Counted from the stretch's first letter, positions 49,801 through 63,060 are shown. The stretch: 64,000 nt of DNA from Onchocerca volvulus (GCA_000499405.2 HG738137.1:21476603-21540602); one strand, 5' to 3'. Program-made: numbers and translations. Notes: generated by a model not told the origin, from the letters alone.

Positions 49801-52800
49801 GTTTAAAATATTTAATAAGTTCCGAAAAACTCTGGAATATTCCGTTTTTTCGAAAACCCTCATGTTTACTAAAAACAATCCCCGAAGTTCCAAAATATAA
49901 CCGTATGAAAACTATCCTGTACACATTAATTTTCAATTCATTCAGATTTTAAATATCATATCTCAAAAAAATTCATAGTTTACAAGGTTGAAGACTTTAG
50001 GAAATTTCAAAAGATTAAGACCGATCAATTCTTATTATCATCCTAAGAAATTGTATAGTTTTTTTATTACGAAAAATCTCATAATGATACTTGGAGTTTT
50101 CGTTTTGATTCAAAAGATAATAGAAGTAAAAGTAACTCTTTTTTAGAAGTTTGTTATTAGTTATAGTTATAGGATATGTTATATTGCATGTAAACTATTT
50201 TATTAATCATCTAAACAAAAAATATTTTATTTTCCAAAGCTTTGAATTTTGCAAAAAAAAAAAATAGTATTGAGTAAAAAATATGAAATTCTGAAATAAT
50301 TGGAAATTGAAATAGCAAGATATGCTGCTACAGGTCCTCAACAGATGCGTCGAGTTCACAGTGTATATCGGATCTCAGGCAACGTCTTCTCAAAGCAGCC
50401 ATTTCGAAGCAACCACACATTCTTTCTACTGTCGACAATCAACAAATTAAGGTTAATCAATTCTCATAAAGCTATTGCCTCGTCCTGTAAAAGTATCACT
50501 TTTTGAGTGATTCACTCTTGATAACGCAGATATCTGGCGATTTTGCTTAGAAATCGTCCTTCCTATCTATAAAATTGGCGATATTCATTTCTTTCGTGAA
50601 ATCAATTTATGGAAGTTTTCTAGTCCCAGTCCCGTTTCATGGTCTTGTTCATCGTTAATTGCCAGTTTTTATCATTTCAGGATCTAATATTGCAAGTAGT
50701 AGCCGGTGATGAACCATCAATGCTCAACTTTGATCAAATCCAGGCGATTAATGAGTGGTTGGAACAATTAGATGATAATCATATCGATAGAAAGAGGTTA
50801 TACTTTGTTTTGTTGTCTCAAGCATGCTTTTAATGATTATTTTATTTCATTGTTTGAGGCTCTTAAAAGTGTTGGCGCACTATCCGAAAAGATATTTTCC
50901 TATCTTTTTGCTTTGTCGGTAATCCATTTGGTAATCGCATTTGACCATTTTGCCATTCTTACCATACATCTTAGGTTTTACTATTACCAAGAAAAATTTT
51001 ATTTTTTATCAGAAAAGATCGTGACATTTTTGTAGATATTCTTAGCGGGAAGTTACGAATGCTCAACATTCATTTTTTACGTTCAATCATGAATATTCGC
51101 GTATTAAGCGTAATGTTTGTCCGTCAGCTAGAATGATTTTAAAGATTTCTCAATATCAAAAGCTTATTTCTCGACGAATCATAGTTCATAAGAACTGAAA
51201 ACCTCTATCGCTCTAAGAATAGAAGTTTTGAACTTCAAACAGTTACTGTTGCCGCGTCGAAACTCCGAACTAGAACAGAAGTGCTTGTTTTTTGCAGAAG
51301 AGCGAAATATTCATTTCTACTTTTGTCTTATCCATTCGCACTCCTTTCATGGTAAAAAGCAATCTCTTTCTTGATAATATTTTTTTTTTTTTTTTTTTTT
51401 GTGCAACTTAACTGCTTTGCTTCGCCATTGAAGAAGAATATTCATTGATTATTCCGGGGAAAAAATTTTAGTCAGTAAATTATCTTACTTCTCAGAATAT
51501 CAGTGAATATCATTTCCGAAAACTTTTCAGATCTCTTGATTAATTAGTGTTTCATTGTCAATTTTTCAATCTGAAGCTCTCTACTCACAATTTCTTAACA
51601 AATATTATGCATTTCAAGTAATTATGCATAATCTCATCAAAATGTCTGTATACTGTCAAATTTCTGCAGCTGTTTCCGGTCCTAACAAATCACTAAGATT
51701 TCCTTCCAACAAAAACTGAACTGATCATATTTAGCTAGAACGTAAAATCACGCATATAAATATAAGAAATAGATAAATAAATAAATGAATATATATGTTA
51801 TAATGAATTATCATGACAAATCTAATTGCAGCTGGCTCCTGTTCGTATATGACAGTTTTTGAATAATTTAATCAGAATGATTCATACTTTTTTTTAAAGC
51901 CAGTAAGATGCAATATGTTTTAAAGAAGTAATGAGAAAAAACAGGGATCAACTGAGGGATTAAAGATTAAAATATGAATTTGCATGAAAGAATCCTGAAT
52001 TATCGATTCTTCATTTCTGTATTGATCATAGCGTTTCGTTTTATTTCAATATTTTATCTTTTTTTTATATTTTTGCAAATACATTCAGTTATTTGTTTAT
52101 TTGAGAACATTGATTCGTTAATCTTTTTGGTTCCACAAATGCATTTTTTATAGCAATTGTAATAGGAAGAAACTAAAGGGAGAGAGAGGGAGAGAGAGAA
52201 AGAGAAAGAGAAAGAGAAAGGAAATTCGGGAAGGTTTGATGGATGAAAATAACTCAGAATTAATGGACCTTCTTCATTTGTACAGTATGCATTTAGGATT
52301 TAAGTGTGGGTTGTGTCTAGCTTAAGATGGCTTGCTCAATGGCTGACTGGCTTTGTGAGAGCTAAATTACTGGAAAGCGATAGATTTGTTGTGTACTTAG
52401 CTGATTTAATGTTCGGAGAAGTAAGGCAATTCTGGGGATTCTGCTCTCGAACACGTGCCATACAACTATTCACTTCACTAAACTGTAACTGCTCCGTTTG
52501 AACTTAATTTTTGGTCGGATTATGATAATGAGAGATATGAATCCAAAGAGAAGCTAAAAATATCTCCTGGAGAATATAGTATTTGTATCTGAGATATCGA
52601 TAATCAACCGAGATCTTGATAATCTTAGTCTAAATTAACGCCTAATTTACTTTTGTTTTCATTTGATTACTAAATTTAAAACATCTTTGAACAAAAGGAA
52701 ATATATCGTATGCTGTAGAAGAGCAGAGCAGATCAAAGAAGAACATAGTTCCCATCTTTTTCATATCAGCGAGGGCCAAACAGTTTTTTGTTTGTTGATT

Positions 52801-55800
52801 TGGATGCTTGCGGAATTGTCGAGCTGAATTACAAGCTCTCTCCAAGCTTTTTGCAAATTTCCATTCTTCTCACAGCTTTACAGCCATCATCCATAGAGAG
52901 AAATGTACAAATTTATGCATCAATCACATCCATCCATCCATCCATCATCGCCAACACTACCAATCAACCAACGATCGCTCTCGACCGAATACGGAAACAA
53001 TCGAATTGCTTGAACGAATTTGGCACACTGGGGAACAACAACTTTTTCTGTTCTTAACTGTCTGATTATAAGAAATCACTTAGTTGCTTATATCTTTTCT
53101 TCATATTTCACCGATCGGATGATTTTATTGCAGTCTGGAGAATGTATTGGTCTCGAAAAGAGCAACTTTTTCAATTGATATTCCACACAATGGTTTCTTC
53201 ACTTCTTTCCAGTTCACTGCATTAAAAAAGAAAAAAAATGAGAATTGCATAAATGGATTTAGTATTACTACAAACTGGCTTTATGTTATTTCTTCAAGTG
53301 TCATAAATTTGCTTCCTGAAACTTGGATTGAAAATATGGCAACTTATAAATTATTAGTTAAAAGCCAGAAATTCACAACATATATCGAGGAAAGCAGTTC
53401 GAAATTCGAACTCCTTTTAGAGCAGCATCAGAAATGTTATTAGCAAAAATTAAGGTTTTTCGTCCTAACTTTTGCTAATAACTTTTCAAAAAATTAAGGC
53501 GTAGGGGATAGGTGATATAATAGAGGTTCAGAAACTCTTTCTTAGTAGTTTCTTTCTATTTTAATTGCTTTTTGATTTTTTGCTTTATCTGCTAAAATTT
53601 AAAAACAGTCTAGTTTACTTAATTGTGATTTCGTTTGCTAAGCACTGAATCTTAGAAATTTATATAAGAATTTTGGAGAGAGGGAAGGAGGCCAATTCCT
53701 TCTTCAGTCGACGTAAAAATTACAAAAGACATAACCAGATCCAAAATGACACATGTATTATTTTATGAATTTATTTATTTACTTCGAGATCTAAAATTTT
53801 AAATAGATTTGTGATTGTAATTTAAGATCTATCGTAAATTTTGGTGTCGGTTTAGCGAAATTTAAGTTTTAGGACTAAGGTGTAAGAATTACTGAGGCTA
53901 TGGGACAAATGAAGGTATAACGGGTGGAATGTAAGCGATCAGAGCATCTATTCATTAGTAATATTTGAGGTTATTTCCGACTAAGCTACTGATAACTGGA
54001 TCCATTTATACTCGTATAAACAAGTGCTTCAGAAATGAGATTCATGACATTAACTGTTAATTTTTCAATAAATCTGATAAATGTGAGACTGATATGGCAA
54101 TATCGGAAATAATTTTCTGCAAATATGGGCATTATCAAATTGTTATGGATCTTTTCCATACTGATAAATCAGAGGGTATGACGATAGTTGTTGACAAAGA
54201 TGGCACTCTTACTCGCTCTATCTATCTATCTTTATCAATATCGCAGACAGAATTGGTATCATTCTTTAAGCGATCATCGTCGACAACGTCGTCATTTTTC
54301 TTCTCCTTACCTGCTCCTCTCCAAGTATTCACTCTAATTTCGTTTCCTTTAGAGCAAGTTGCACAATATTTATAATCATCATCATTCCTGAGGAGCGAGC
54401 GAAGTTGATTAAAACTTGCCCAATCAACTACTTTGTGTCTTGCTTTCGTCGTCCTTTCCTTATACCCAACATGATTTACTTATCTTGCAGTAAAGAGTTA
54501 ACAGTCGGGTTAGAAGGGTCGGTGATCAACGATGGAAAACATCGAAGTCATCAGGCAAAGACATAATCAACACTGATCAGATTCGCGATCGAGCGATTCA
54601 ACCAATGAGACAAGCGATCACAGATCAGCAGGACTTCTTTTGATTTGGCGCTTTCTTTCAATATCAAATTCCATCATAGCAGAAAAACAAACAAAATTCC
54701 GAAAAGCTCTTAAAATGAAGAGAAAGAGAAGAGGACAGAGTATAGGGCTATAGATGTAAATTGTGAAGAGAAAGAATGGTAAACAAATGAGAAAAGTTTT
54801 GGGTTGCAATCGTAAACACCTTATCGCAATTTTTGATTAGAACCAGTTTCCATGACCTTGCAAAAGTTGGGGATAGAAGAGAGATTTAGCGAAACTTTTT
54901 CCAAGACATGTTTTCAAATTAAAATTGATCAGTTAATAGGATCAGTGATAAATAAGTTCTAATGAACTTCTTCAACGGTGCAAATGTGCCATCAACAAAC
55001 AAATAAACAACAAGAGACACATGCATAAAAGCCGACGTTTTAGATTGTTCATTCACGAAATTAAGCATGAAATTTGAAAAGCCAGATTGTTCGAGCATTT
55101 CAGTATTGCGACATTGCTAAGAATATTGTAGATGTGCAAGGACTAATTGTATGTGAAAAGTTGACGTATCTTTTTCGATTCTCTAAAAGGAGGTATTGCC
55201 AATCTGGGAAGAGGGAGAAGAGTCTGGGCAAACTTATAAAATCACGGAGCACGAGCTTGGAATGGATTTATGATGATGGAATGGCTTTCTCAGCAAAATA
55301 GGATTATCCATCGCCGTATGGCCATCGGTGGTGTTTATATTGGCGATATTCACTTTCGACATACTCTTCGTTTCCCAACAACATTCGATTTTGCCTTTGC
55401 TCTTGAATATTTTGATTATAGAATAGGGTTGGAGGGATTGAGGGACCACTTAAATTTTGAATCCAATCAACTCCATATAATAACCAAAATAAATTTAAAT
55501 TTGATGCAAACAATGATTGGATTTTCAACAATAGATTTATGACGGCTTTAGAACTTGTAAAGTGGAATGTGAGCATTTATTACAGATATGTAACTATAGA
55601 TATTCGGTATAAAATTTGAAAATAACCGATCAAAAGTTTTGTCATCTAGGGGTAGTACGTCAGATTTCCTGCCTTCATACATTTCTTATTGATAAAATTA
55701 CAAGAAATCTTATCAAATTTATTCCACATACAAAAAGGTGATATCAAATTTGAAATTGTTTTTCTGAATGAAAAAATGAATCAAATAATTGAAATCGTTG

Positions 55801-58772
55801 CAGTCCATACATCACAAGGTTCAATCATCTGTTGGAAATACCAAAGCTGGAACGATGGTTTCGTACCGATCCGAATCCATCCCGACAGAAATTGATTAAT
55901 TATATGAATGTACTCAATGGTTCCAGTTATCGAAGGCATAATGTTAAAGTAACATATCAGCAGATCTGTAACTGGTTTGCCAATCAACGGGCTGCTAATA
56001 GGTTCTGTGTTCTTCCAAAACTTATCTTTTGATTGATCAAAATTATTAAAAGTCAAAACTTTTATCTACTGCAACTGATATGGAGAATATGAAAGGGATT
56101 CGTGAAATGAATTTTATTATAATCATCATAGTCAAATAAATGATGGCACAAATTAAATTAATTTCAACAACTGAAATTGTGAATTTGCTTGGAACGAATC
56201 ATTACCATAAGCGTGTCGGACATGAAGTTGTACGACCATCGGAAAATGCGTATGTGGAATTCAGGTTGAAATATGTAGATAATCTTGATTTTTGGTATAT
56301 TGTATGGAACAAACTTCTATCCCATTACTTTCTTTGTTTTTCTAACAGTAATATTCTGATTAGATTTCTTAGCACCTGAATGAGGGACTAAGTTACGGAT
56401 AAGGAAATATTTGACTTAAAAGTCGTCAGTTAAGAAACTTATGAAAAACTATCAACTTATTTCCATTTATTAGTATTTGATTATGGACTGGCAAAAATTG
56501 TCGTTTTGTATTTCAATTTATCGAAAACTCAAGTTTCTAGTTTTCCTGTAAATTTACTTTTCTCTAACAAATAATATTTAAATATAGTAAATAACTAGAT
56601 TTTTCAATTTAGATTGTTGAAAAACAATACAAATTAGTTCATAGACATGGCGGAATTATTCTTACAAATGCAACGATTTAACAAATTAAAATGTCAAATA
56701 TGATGAGGGATTATTTAAAATAGGAGTTTAAATTTAGAAGAAGCAAAAATTCTTAAAGACTCAGAGCTCTTTAACGATATCTGTGAAGAAGATTAATTTA
56801 GTGCGATGAGAAGAAATGATAGTTTCTGAACATTCTATCATTCTATCCCTATCATTGATCATTTGATTACGCAATAGAACGAAGAAAATTGAGAGATTTA
56901 TTCATTTCGCAAGAAATGCTCGAATTTTACGAATGATTTTCACTGAAAAAGTTCCATGAATTAATTCTGATATTGACGCTCTATTAGATTATATCATTAC
57001 CTAATTTTTGCAGGAAATCGCCGCAATCGAACCATACTAGTATGGCACATTGTCCGCCATCAATGGCGCAATCATCCATTTTACTTCCGTCTCAGTCACA
57101 CTCTAGTCCGTCCGGTGAATTCCGTCCAAAATTTGATTTTAATAGTTTACTGGACAACAAGCAGGCCAATGGAAGCAGTAGTGAAGTAAGTAACGATTTG
57201 GCATTTTTTCACTTATATGGCTGATGATTACTAGTTCATCAAGTTAATTAGAGCTAAATTTGTGAAACACGTAGGATGAACATAAACGGAACTTAAAACT
57301 TGACGAATAGAAATTCACGAAATGCCTTTATGTAAGCTCTACTTGTTTTCTGAAAAAGCTGATGTAAATTTTCTGTATCATTTTTAAATCTATATATAAA
57401 AGTTTTGAATTTTGAAAATGAAAAAAAATTATAAAAATATGAAAGCTTATTAAAGCTTGGCTGAATGAATGAAACAGAATATCCTGACATGCGATAGATT
57501 AGAAAACTATTTGCTTCTGCATCGTAGAAAACTTTTGAGCACGTTAGTTGCTTCTAACATTTTGACGCGAATGAAACTTTTGCAGCGTATCGAAGGAGGT
57601 TCAGAATCGCCGACACCGAATGATGATGTCAGTGTACACAGCGCCAGCGACTGTGGTTTCGATCAAATTTCTACACTGAAGCAGGTATTCTTATCACTGA
57701 TTTTCTGAATCACGAAAAGTGCTTAAAGTTTTTTACAAACTCTTTAAGCTCTTGATTTTGCGTAATACTTGAATACTTGTCATAAGTAGGCCTTTCTTAA
57801 GCATTGCCTGTTGCTGAAGACTTCGCTTGATGTACTTGAAAGATATGAGTTCTTAAAGAACAGCATTATCTGTACCTTCCAAATTTCTGACAGGATTCCG
57901 TAAATTCATCTCCGGAAATATCTTTTGACTTAAATGGTGGTCATGCGTCAATGTCGCCAAAACCAACCGGTGGAGAAACTATTGGACATCAGCAGATAAC
58001 AACTAATGGTAATGGAAATGGTAACGGTACGGCAGGACAACCACCACAAACACAGACACCGTCTAATACAGTTGCTCGATCAAGGTTGATGTTTGATCCG
58101 CTCACGGAGTTGCCAGTCCTAGAAAAATGGTTTGAAGAGAACCCACATCCTACCTGGCTCCAGGTAATTCGGTTTGTTCTCAATATTTGTGGAAGGCATT
58201 GCTTTATAACGTCCGATATGCTTGAGGATTAATGACATTTGTTTTATCGACTTAAGAAGCAACAGGTCACATTCCTGAACAATTTATTTCTAGCTTTTAG
58301 CAAATTAAGAACACTTATAATCCATAATTAATTGATTGTATTGAGTAGAAAAAGTTCGAACGTCATTTTTCACTCATTTTCGCATATTTTTAAGTAACAA
58401 GATCATAATCGGCCGAAAAGCGCTTCAATTTCGCCCGGAGACAAGGAATAATCAGTTGAAAATAAACATATAAACATTTGACAAGTTTAAATTGAATAAT
58501 GATCTGTAGAAATATAAGATCTTCTTGCTAACTAATGTTCATTTGATATAGTCGCTTTCAGGTAAATTGAATCTTTATCGTAGCCTTTATTAAGCACTAT
58601 AAACTTTTCACAACTTCAGATTGATCATTATACAGAAGCACTGAACAGTTGTCAATATCGACAAAGTTATCCACCAATCTCGACACATAACGTTAAAATA
58701 TGGTTCAAAAATCGACGGGCTAAATGTAAGCGTATGCAGACTGGTGATTTGAATTTGAAGATGATGATTTGA
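42703..58772 (+). CDS. dve-1: DVE-1 homeobox transcription factor (SATB/Dve type)
   Basis: Nuclear DNA-binding protein; the C. elegans orthologue drives the mitochondrial unfolded-protein response with UBL-5, and fly Dve patterns the gut. Exons: 42703-42889, 48406-48532, 50334-50451, 50681-50796, 55804-56001, 57014-57185, 57586-57684, 57894-58163, 58620-58772. All phases join, 1440 nt, 479 residues. Compass/ULD region about 3-105 ([35 protein letters not shown], matching SATB1 AKGLIQVGKW). CUT-like part about 115-180 ([23 protein letters not shown]). Homeodomain 1 about 188-249 ([22 protein letters not shown]). Homeodomain 2 about 406-470 ([28 protein letters not shown]). Both have a long loop between helices 2 and 3, as in Dve. 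A Ser/Gly/Asn/Gln-rich linker lies between. Least certain: donor 48533 (GTTCGT) and acceptor 50333. Introns 1 and 4 exceed 5 kb. Confidence 0.92.
43106..43282 (+). CDS. Exon-like block in dve-1 intron 1
   Basis: After an ACTAG acceptor the plus strand is open for 58 codons to [20 protein letters not shown], then [18 protein letters not shown], then [18 protein letters not shown] is clearly higher than the surrounding intron. Its main frame is phase 0, while the preceding dve-1 exon ends in phase 1, so it is not a simple cassette between exons 1 and 2. An internal CCAAGCTAG acceptor would be phase-compatible and give an alternative ending. It could also be a nested gene or a regulatory block. 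Confidence 0.3.
   Translation, partial: AYLVLSQLLRKSKLETTSPGSNSSRLRFVLANTNPLKRGQRPVMFVCRFSFENNSSVD
45295..45364. ncRNA. Twin-hairpin element in dve-1 intron 1
   Basis: First hairpin: CGCCGATA (45295-45302) pairs perfectly with TATCGGCG (45313-45320). Second: ACCTTG (45326-45331) pairs with CAAGGT (45359-45364), with inner GGCA/TGCC pairing. The block is GC-rich inside an AT-rich intron. Two tandem stems suggest a structured RNA such as an intron-encoded H/ACA-like RNA, but box elements were not convincingly found. The same bases are also open in two plus-strand frames, so an exon is possible. Confidence 0.25.
46752..46802. repeat. Poly-T tract, about 50 bases
   Basis: T-run with a few C interruptions, pure over its right-hand half. 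On the minus strand it is a poly-A run, but no processed gene body was found beside it. Confidence 0.9.
47676..47897 (+). CDS. Small ORF in dve-1 intron 1, function unknown
   Basis: 73-codon frame: [20 protein letters not shown], then [19 protein letters not shown], then an acidic [10 protein letters not shown] segment and CDKLIRV. The composition is balanced and acidic. No splice borders are needed for a single-exon reading. It also carries three TGATAAG motifs (47768-47774, 47877-47883, 47885-47891), so it may instead be an intronic enhancer with a chance frame. No family recognised. Confidence 0.25.
   Translation: MVAVSVMLNVLQTNFKQEKLREEKASLNLLTDKKELGDESASSYVVFVKGWMDDHSGDDSNDYNINCDKLIRV
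48369..48393. repeat. A25 run beside dve-1 exon 2 acceptor
   Basis: Uninterrupted run of 25 A, ending 12 bases before the AG that precedes the exon at 48406. Confidence 0.95.
52177..52220. repeat. Purine-rich (GAGA/GAAA)n repeat
   Basis: GGGAGAGAGAGGGAGAGAGA followed by AAGAGA units, in dve-1 intron 4. Simple-sequence DNA. Confidence 0.9.
53134..53443 (+). CDS. Candidate alternative last exon of dve-1
   Basis: In intron 4, TTATTGCAG is followed by a frame open for 102 codons to TAG ([20 protein letters not shown], later [15 protein letters not shown], ending [10 protein letters not shown]). Spliced to the preceding exon (50681-50796, which ends in a two-base phase) it continues in frame through a serine codon. 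Use of this exon would give a protein with the compass and CUT-like parts but no homeodomain. The frame length is close to what chance allows in AT-rich DNA, so this is a hypothesis. Confidence 0.25.
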
Positions 58773-58907
58773 GGCCTTTCCATTTCAAGAATTCTAAAAA
58801 AGGAAGACTGGATCAGTCTAAAAAATATTCTGCTCAACGAATAAGCTAAATACTCGAGAATATTGCCATATATAATAGATAGAAATTGGCTTCAAATTAT
58901 GAGCATC

Positions 58908-58913
58908 AATAAA
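58908..58913 (+). terminator. Possible polyadenylation signal of dve-1
   Basis: AATAAA 136 bases after the TGA stop; the first canonical hexamer seen downstream. Confidence 0.45.
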
Positions 58914-58919
58914 GCAAAC

Positions 58920-61680
58920 AGCAAAGTTGCCTTCATACTTCAGGAGTCCTATGAATTTCATTTGTTGATTAAATGCGCTTTGAAGCAGCACTATGAATTT
59001 TTTCATGAAAAATTTGATAGATGATTTTTGATACCTTATGAAATCACTATTACTCTTTTCCTTGTCAGGCTTCGTGCATTCCTTTCTTTCTTTTCTATGT
59101 TTGATTTAGAAATAACATGTCTCAATTTCTTTTTTCCTGACCTTTGACCCTGAAATTGTTCGTTGAAAGAAATATTTTTTTGAGTCATCGTTTTCTGAAT
59201 TTAATGGTTATCAGTATGTTTAACCAGTAAAGCAAAATAAATGATCTGATGAGATGGAAGAATTCAATTTTACGCTAGCAATGGAGGAAATAAATGTGGC
59301 AAACTTAAAACTGAGTGTGTTAGAGATGCTGCCGTCTGTATGGATAGGCTGAAAAAGCATGAAACACAACTTTCCAAAAGATTTAGTAAAAACATTCAAT
59401 CGAAAAGGGCATAATTCTAGAAATCTTGACAGATCATCTGTCACTCATGTGTCTAAAAGATGCTGATAATGCTTAGAATGGAGAAACAATGATGGAACTT
59501 CAGTTTAGGGGGAAAAATTAACATTTTCTTATATTTCTCTTGTCTGTCTTTATTATTTTCTAATTCCTCAGTCGTTCCAGTTGTGAACTTTAAGGTTTTC
59601 TGAAATTGTATTTTTCCCTGATCTCATTTCTGTTTTAAGAGAAGACGTTTTTACATCTTGTCCGCATTCTCCAATCCTTTCACTTTTCGCCTCGCCTTGC
59701 CACATTTGAATTGTCCATGGGAGAAAAGTTCTTTTATCGCAATGATATTAAACTTTATAATTCATGGAAATGAAAAAGTACCATAAATTGGACATAACCC
59801 ACAAGCAGTTTGAAGTGGGATCATTTTCAAATTTCACGGTGTTCATCTTTGCTACCCATTCTGCATTTCTTGGTTATTTTCGAGATTTGAGATCATACTA
59901 CATTACAATAGGACATGACAAATTCGTTTTCTGATTCTTTCTCTTCTTCGCTTATCATTAAATTTTTGGTCTTGAAAAATGCAGAAAAAAGCGGAATTTT
60001 CACTGAAAAATATTTCTTCAAGCGATTCCATAATTTTTCCAGGAGAAGGTTATCTTATGCTCAGTCTTGTACGCAGAAATGATGTGATATTATTCATTGA
60101 ATTGACTTTCTAAGTGACGATTTATATATTATGATAAGATATGTCAAATGTTGGTATTAATTCCTTTGCATCATTTAGGTTTTTTCCCAGCTTATATGTG
60201 ATTTCGAGTTTCCGCAAATATCTTATGTAGAGAAATTTGTTTGTTCTGAAACTTTCAAATTGATATTTGATACTAAAAGACATCCTGAAACTTGAAAAGT
60301 TAATAATCATTTTAATAAAAGTTTGTATTTGTGGAAACCCTTTATGCCGCTACTGTTGTGCCTAAAATTCTCATTCCATTCTCCATTTGCCTATTGTTTT
60401 ATTTGTAATATTGTAAGAGTACTGCAAATATTTTATTGCTTTTGATTTCGACTATCAAACAATTAAAATTACGAATTCCTACAAAAGTTAGTAACATTTG
60501 TAATAATCATATTTTTTTAGAATATGTTAAACTACCTTCAAACTTTAAAGGTGTAATTTTTTGTCAGAAGAAGGCTAACTTTATCAAAATTGTCAAATTT
60601 TCACTCCAAACATTGTACCTTATTATTTTAAAAAATTTTTGCTGTTAAGAACAGATTTTTGACCATTCAAGTGCCTTGTAGTTAAATTTTGCTTTTTATG
60701 CACTACTGTTCTTGATGTTGTTTGAGATCGCTAAAATGCGATCAAAAGTTGGTGGTCCTGCCAAACTCTGTCTTGGCCATAATTTGATCTTAATCCTAAC
60801 AATTTTATCCAGGTTTTAATTGGACCGCCAATTTGCTTATTTTCAATTATTATTATGTCTGAATTATATTAAACTTCCGCATCCCTTCATAACATCTACT
60901 GTAGTGCTTTAGAAGATGACTTAGATGCAGTTTTCTTTTCTATTCGCTGTTCGTTACTCTTACTTGTCCAAGTGTCTGTTTTTCATATATTTGTTGGAAA
61001 TATTGACGAATAAAAACTTTCATGTCACACAATGCAGATTATTTATTTTGAGTACAGTTTTTTCAATCACCTACTTTAGTCGTAAAATTTACATCTTTAA
61101 GTGATTTGAAAAAGACACATTTGAAGATAACTTCATCGAATTATGGTAAGAAATGTTTAGCTGATTCTCCTCTTCACTTCGAAGTTATTAAGATAAATGA
61201 TCAGTCGGCTGCTACATAAATGCAAAAAGAATTCTCAAATATTCTCCGAATGATGAGAATGGACATTCCTGCTCTTTATACCATCAAATAATACTCGAAA
61301 ATAAATTATAGTAAATTAATTCTTAGATTGGGATGATATCAGATTTTTCTGAGATTCCTGAAAATTAGGGAATTTCATAGTTGCAATAAAACCAGACTAA
61401 TCAGTATATTCATTCTCAAACATTGTTTATCTCTCGCAAGAAAGAGAAAGGCTTCTTTTATTTACTTTGTTTTCAATTTTTATCACTAATCAGATGCAAG
61501 ATAGTTGAAGTACAAAAAAAAAGTACGAAAAAAGTATTATGCAAAATTATATGACGATTTTGTTGTTTTTAACTAATAACAAGGCACTATATTTATTTCA
61601 GTCTGATATGATAATATAAACGAAGTCTATCTGGTATTCAAAGAGCGGAAATCCTTCTGATTTTTAATTTTTGTTAATAA
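58920..61680. other. Intergenic downstream of dve-1
   Basis: AT-rich. A plus-strand ATG at 59254 opens MEEFNFTLAMEEINVANLKL and reaches a GTATGG donor-like site after 28 codons; the opposite strand is open too. I could not connect it to anything. No RNA gene or repeat of note. Confidence 0.4.
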
Positions 61681-61685
61681 GATCC

Positions 61686-61960
61686 TTAATTTTCCAACGG
61701 ATTGTATGAAAAAATTTTAGACATAATTCGAAAGAAATTATTATCAGTAAGAGCTTCTCTGAAAGATAGTACAAATTTTTCACTTTTCTGACCGGATTTT
61801 CTATTTTTCCAAACCCAGATTTGCGTAAAATACAGATTAAGAATAAAGTTTAATGGAAGTATCAATGATATACTAATTAAAAATATTCCCAAAAAGAAAT
61901 AGTTTTTGAATGCCACCGAAAAATCTTCATCCAAAACGCGTAGAGTTATCCAAAATATAA
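61686..61960 (-). CDS. Possible last exon of a membrane protein
   Basis: Minus-strand frame ending TAA. It reads FWITLRVLDEDFSVAFKNYF, then a strong hydrophobic segment (FLGIFLISISLILPLNFIL), then WVWKNRKSGQKSEKFV and an amphipathic tail ending SYNPLEN. No ATG at the front; the only nearby acceptor is a weak AATAAG at its upstream edge. Open upstream to a TAA. The alternation of hydrophobic and basic blocks resembles the end of a multi-pass protein, but hydrophobic frames also arise by chance in AT-rich DNA. Confidence 0.25.
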
Positions 61961-63060
61961 GAAAAAGTGACGCTTATTGATTTTTTAGATATTCAAATAA
62001 AATAGGAAAAGCCAACGAAGACGGTTTTTAATCAATTTCCAATGGAAAGAAAATGAGTTTTTTATACAGTGTTATGAGACCAGAATTTCCAGTCTAGGAT
62101 TCCAGGATTTCTTCTTATAGATGCGGCAGGAATAATTTCTGTTTTGAATTTTGATACATAGAGCTTATAAGAGATACGTATCATATGGAGACAGGAACGA
62201 AATATTGCTATGTAATAGAATTGTTGTCCAAATTATTCACATTCTCGCAGATAAATCATTGCAATTGCTGGGAGTCGGCCAAATTTAACTTTCGATCGAG
62301 CATGTCACGATCTTGATCAAACATGTTATGATGTGTGATGGTCAGTGGTCCATAAACATTATGGCTGATATCAAGATGTAATTTAAAGATATGTTTTAGG
62401 TGGATAAAGCCTACTACCAAATAGTTTATATAGTTATGTTGAATGTTAAACTTATCAAAAACAATTACATTGTATTATATTTGCTGACTGACTGCTCATG
62501 ATCTGTCTTAATTATATTTCTGCTTTATTAGTTTCTGTATCAATTATTTTCTTTTGCATAAATTTTGCTCAAAGATTATTTTTCATAACATAACATAATT
62601 TGCAAACATTGCCTGAAGTTTTCAAGAAATTATTCTGTTTTATTAACCTATTTCATCTCATTATGGGTTCTCTTAAGTGTGTCCTGATGCTTTCCTGGAA
62701 TAATTCCACCATCGAAAATACTGTATAAGTATTCAGGCATTACGGGTACTACCAATCTTTGCTAGCATATCACCATAATACAGTGCTGGACAGAATATTG
62801 AAAAGGTAACAGAACTTGAACGGCTCATATCATTCGTTGTTTCTGAATTGACATCAATGCTTCTTGATCATTTTTCTTTTTCTTTTTCTTTTTTTTTTTC
62901 TCGCTAAATGACAATAACAATTTAAATGAAATTCTGTCGAAATAGGTAAAATTCTAGCTAGATCTTTTCAGGAAGCATCAAAGTTTGATATAATTTAGTT
63001 TTAATTTTACGTCCTGGTAAGATTATAAATTTTTCACTTTCCAGAAGCCAAATCTCAATT

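Noticed and set aside
52304..52501. 65-codon frame ([20 protein letters not shown])
   Set aside because: It looks protein-like but starts right after a TAA with no acceptor between and no ATG; likely chance.
54094..54375. 93-codon intronic frame with [11 protein letters not shown]
   Set aside because: No splice support and the second half is a TCATCG/TCTATC simple-repeat translation.
55074..55576. Several overlapping 70-90 codon frames on both strands before dve-1 exon 5
   Set aside because: They overlap each other on both strands and none has phase-compatible borders to join neighbouring dve-1 exons.
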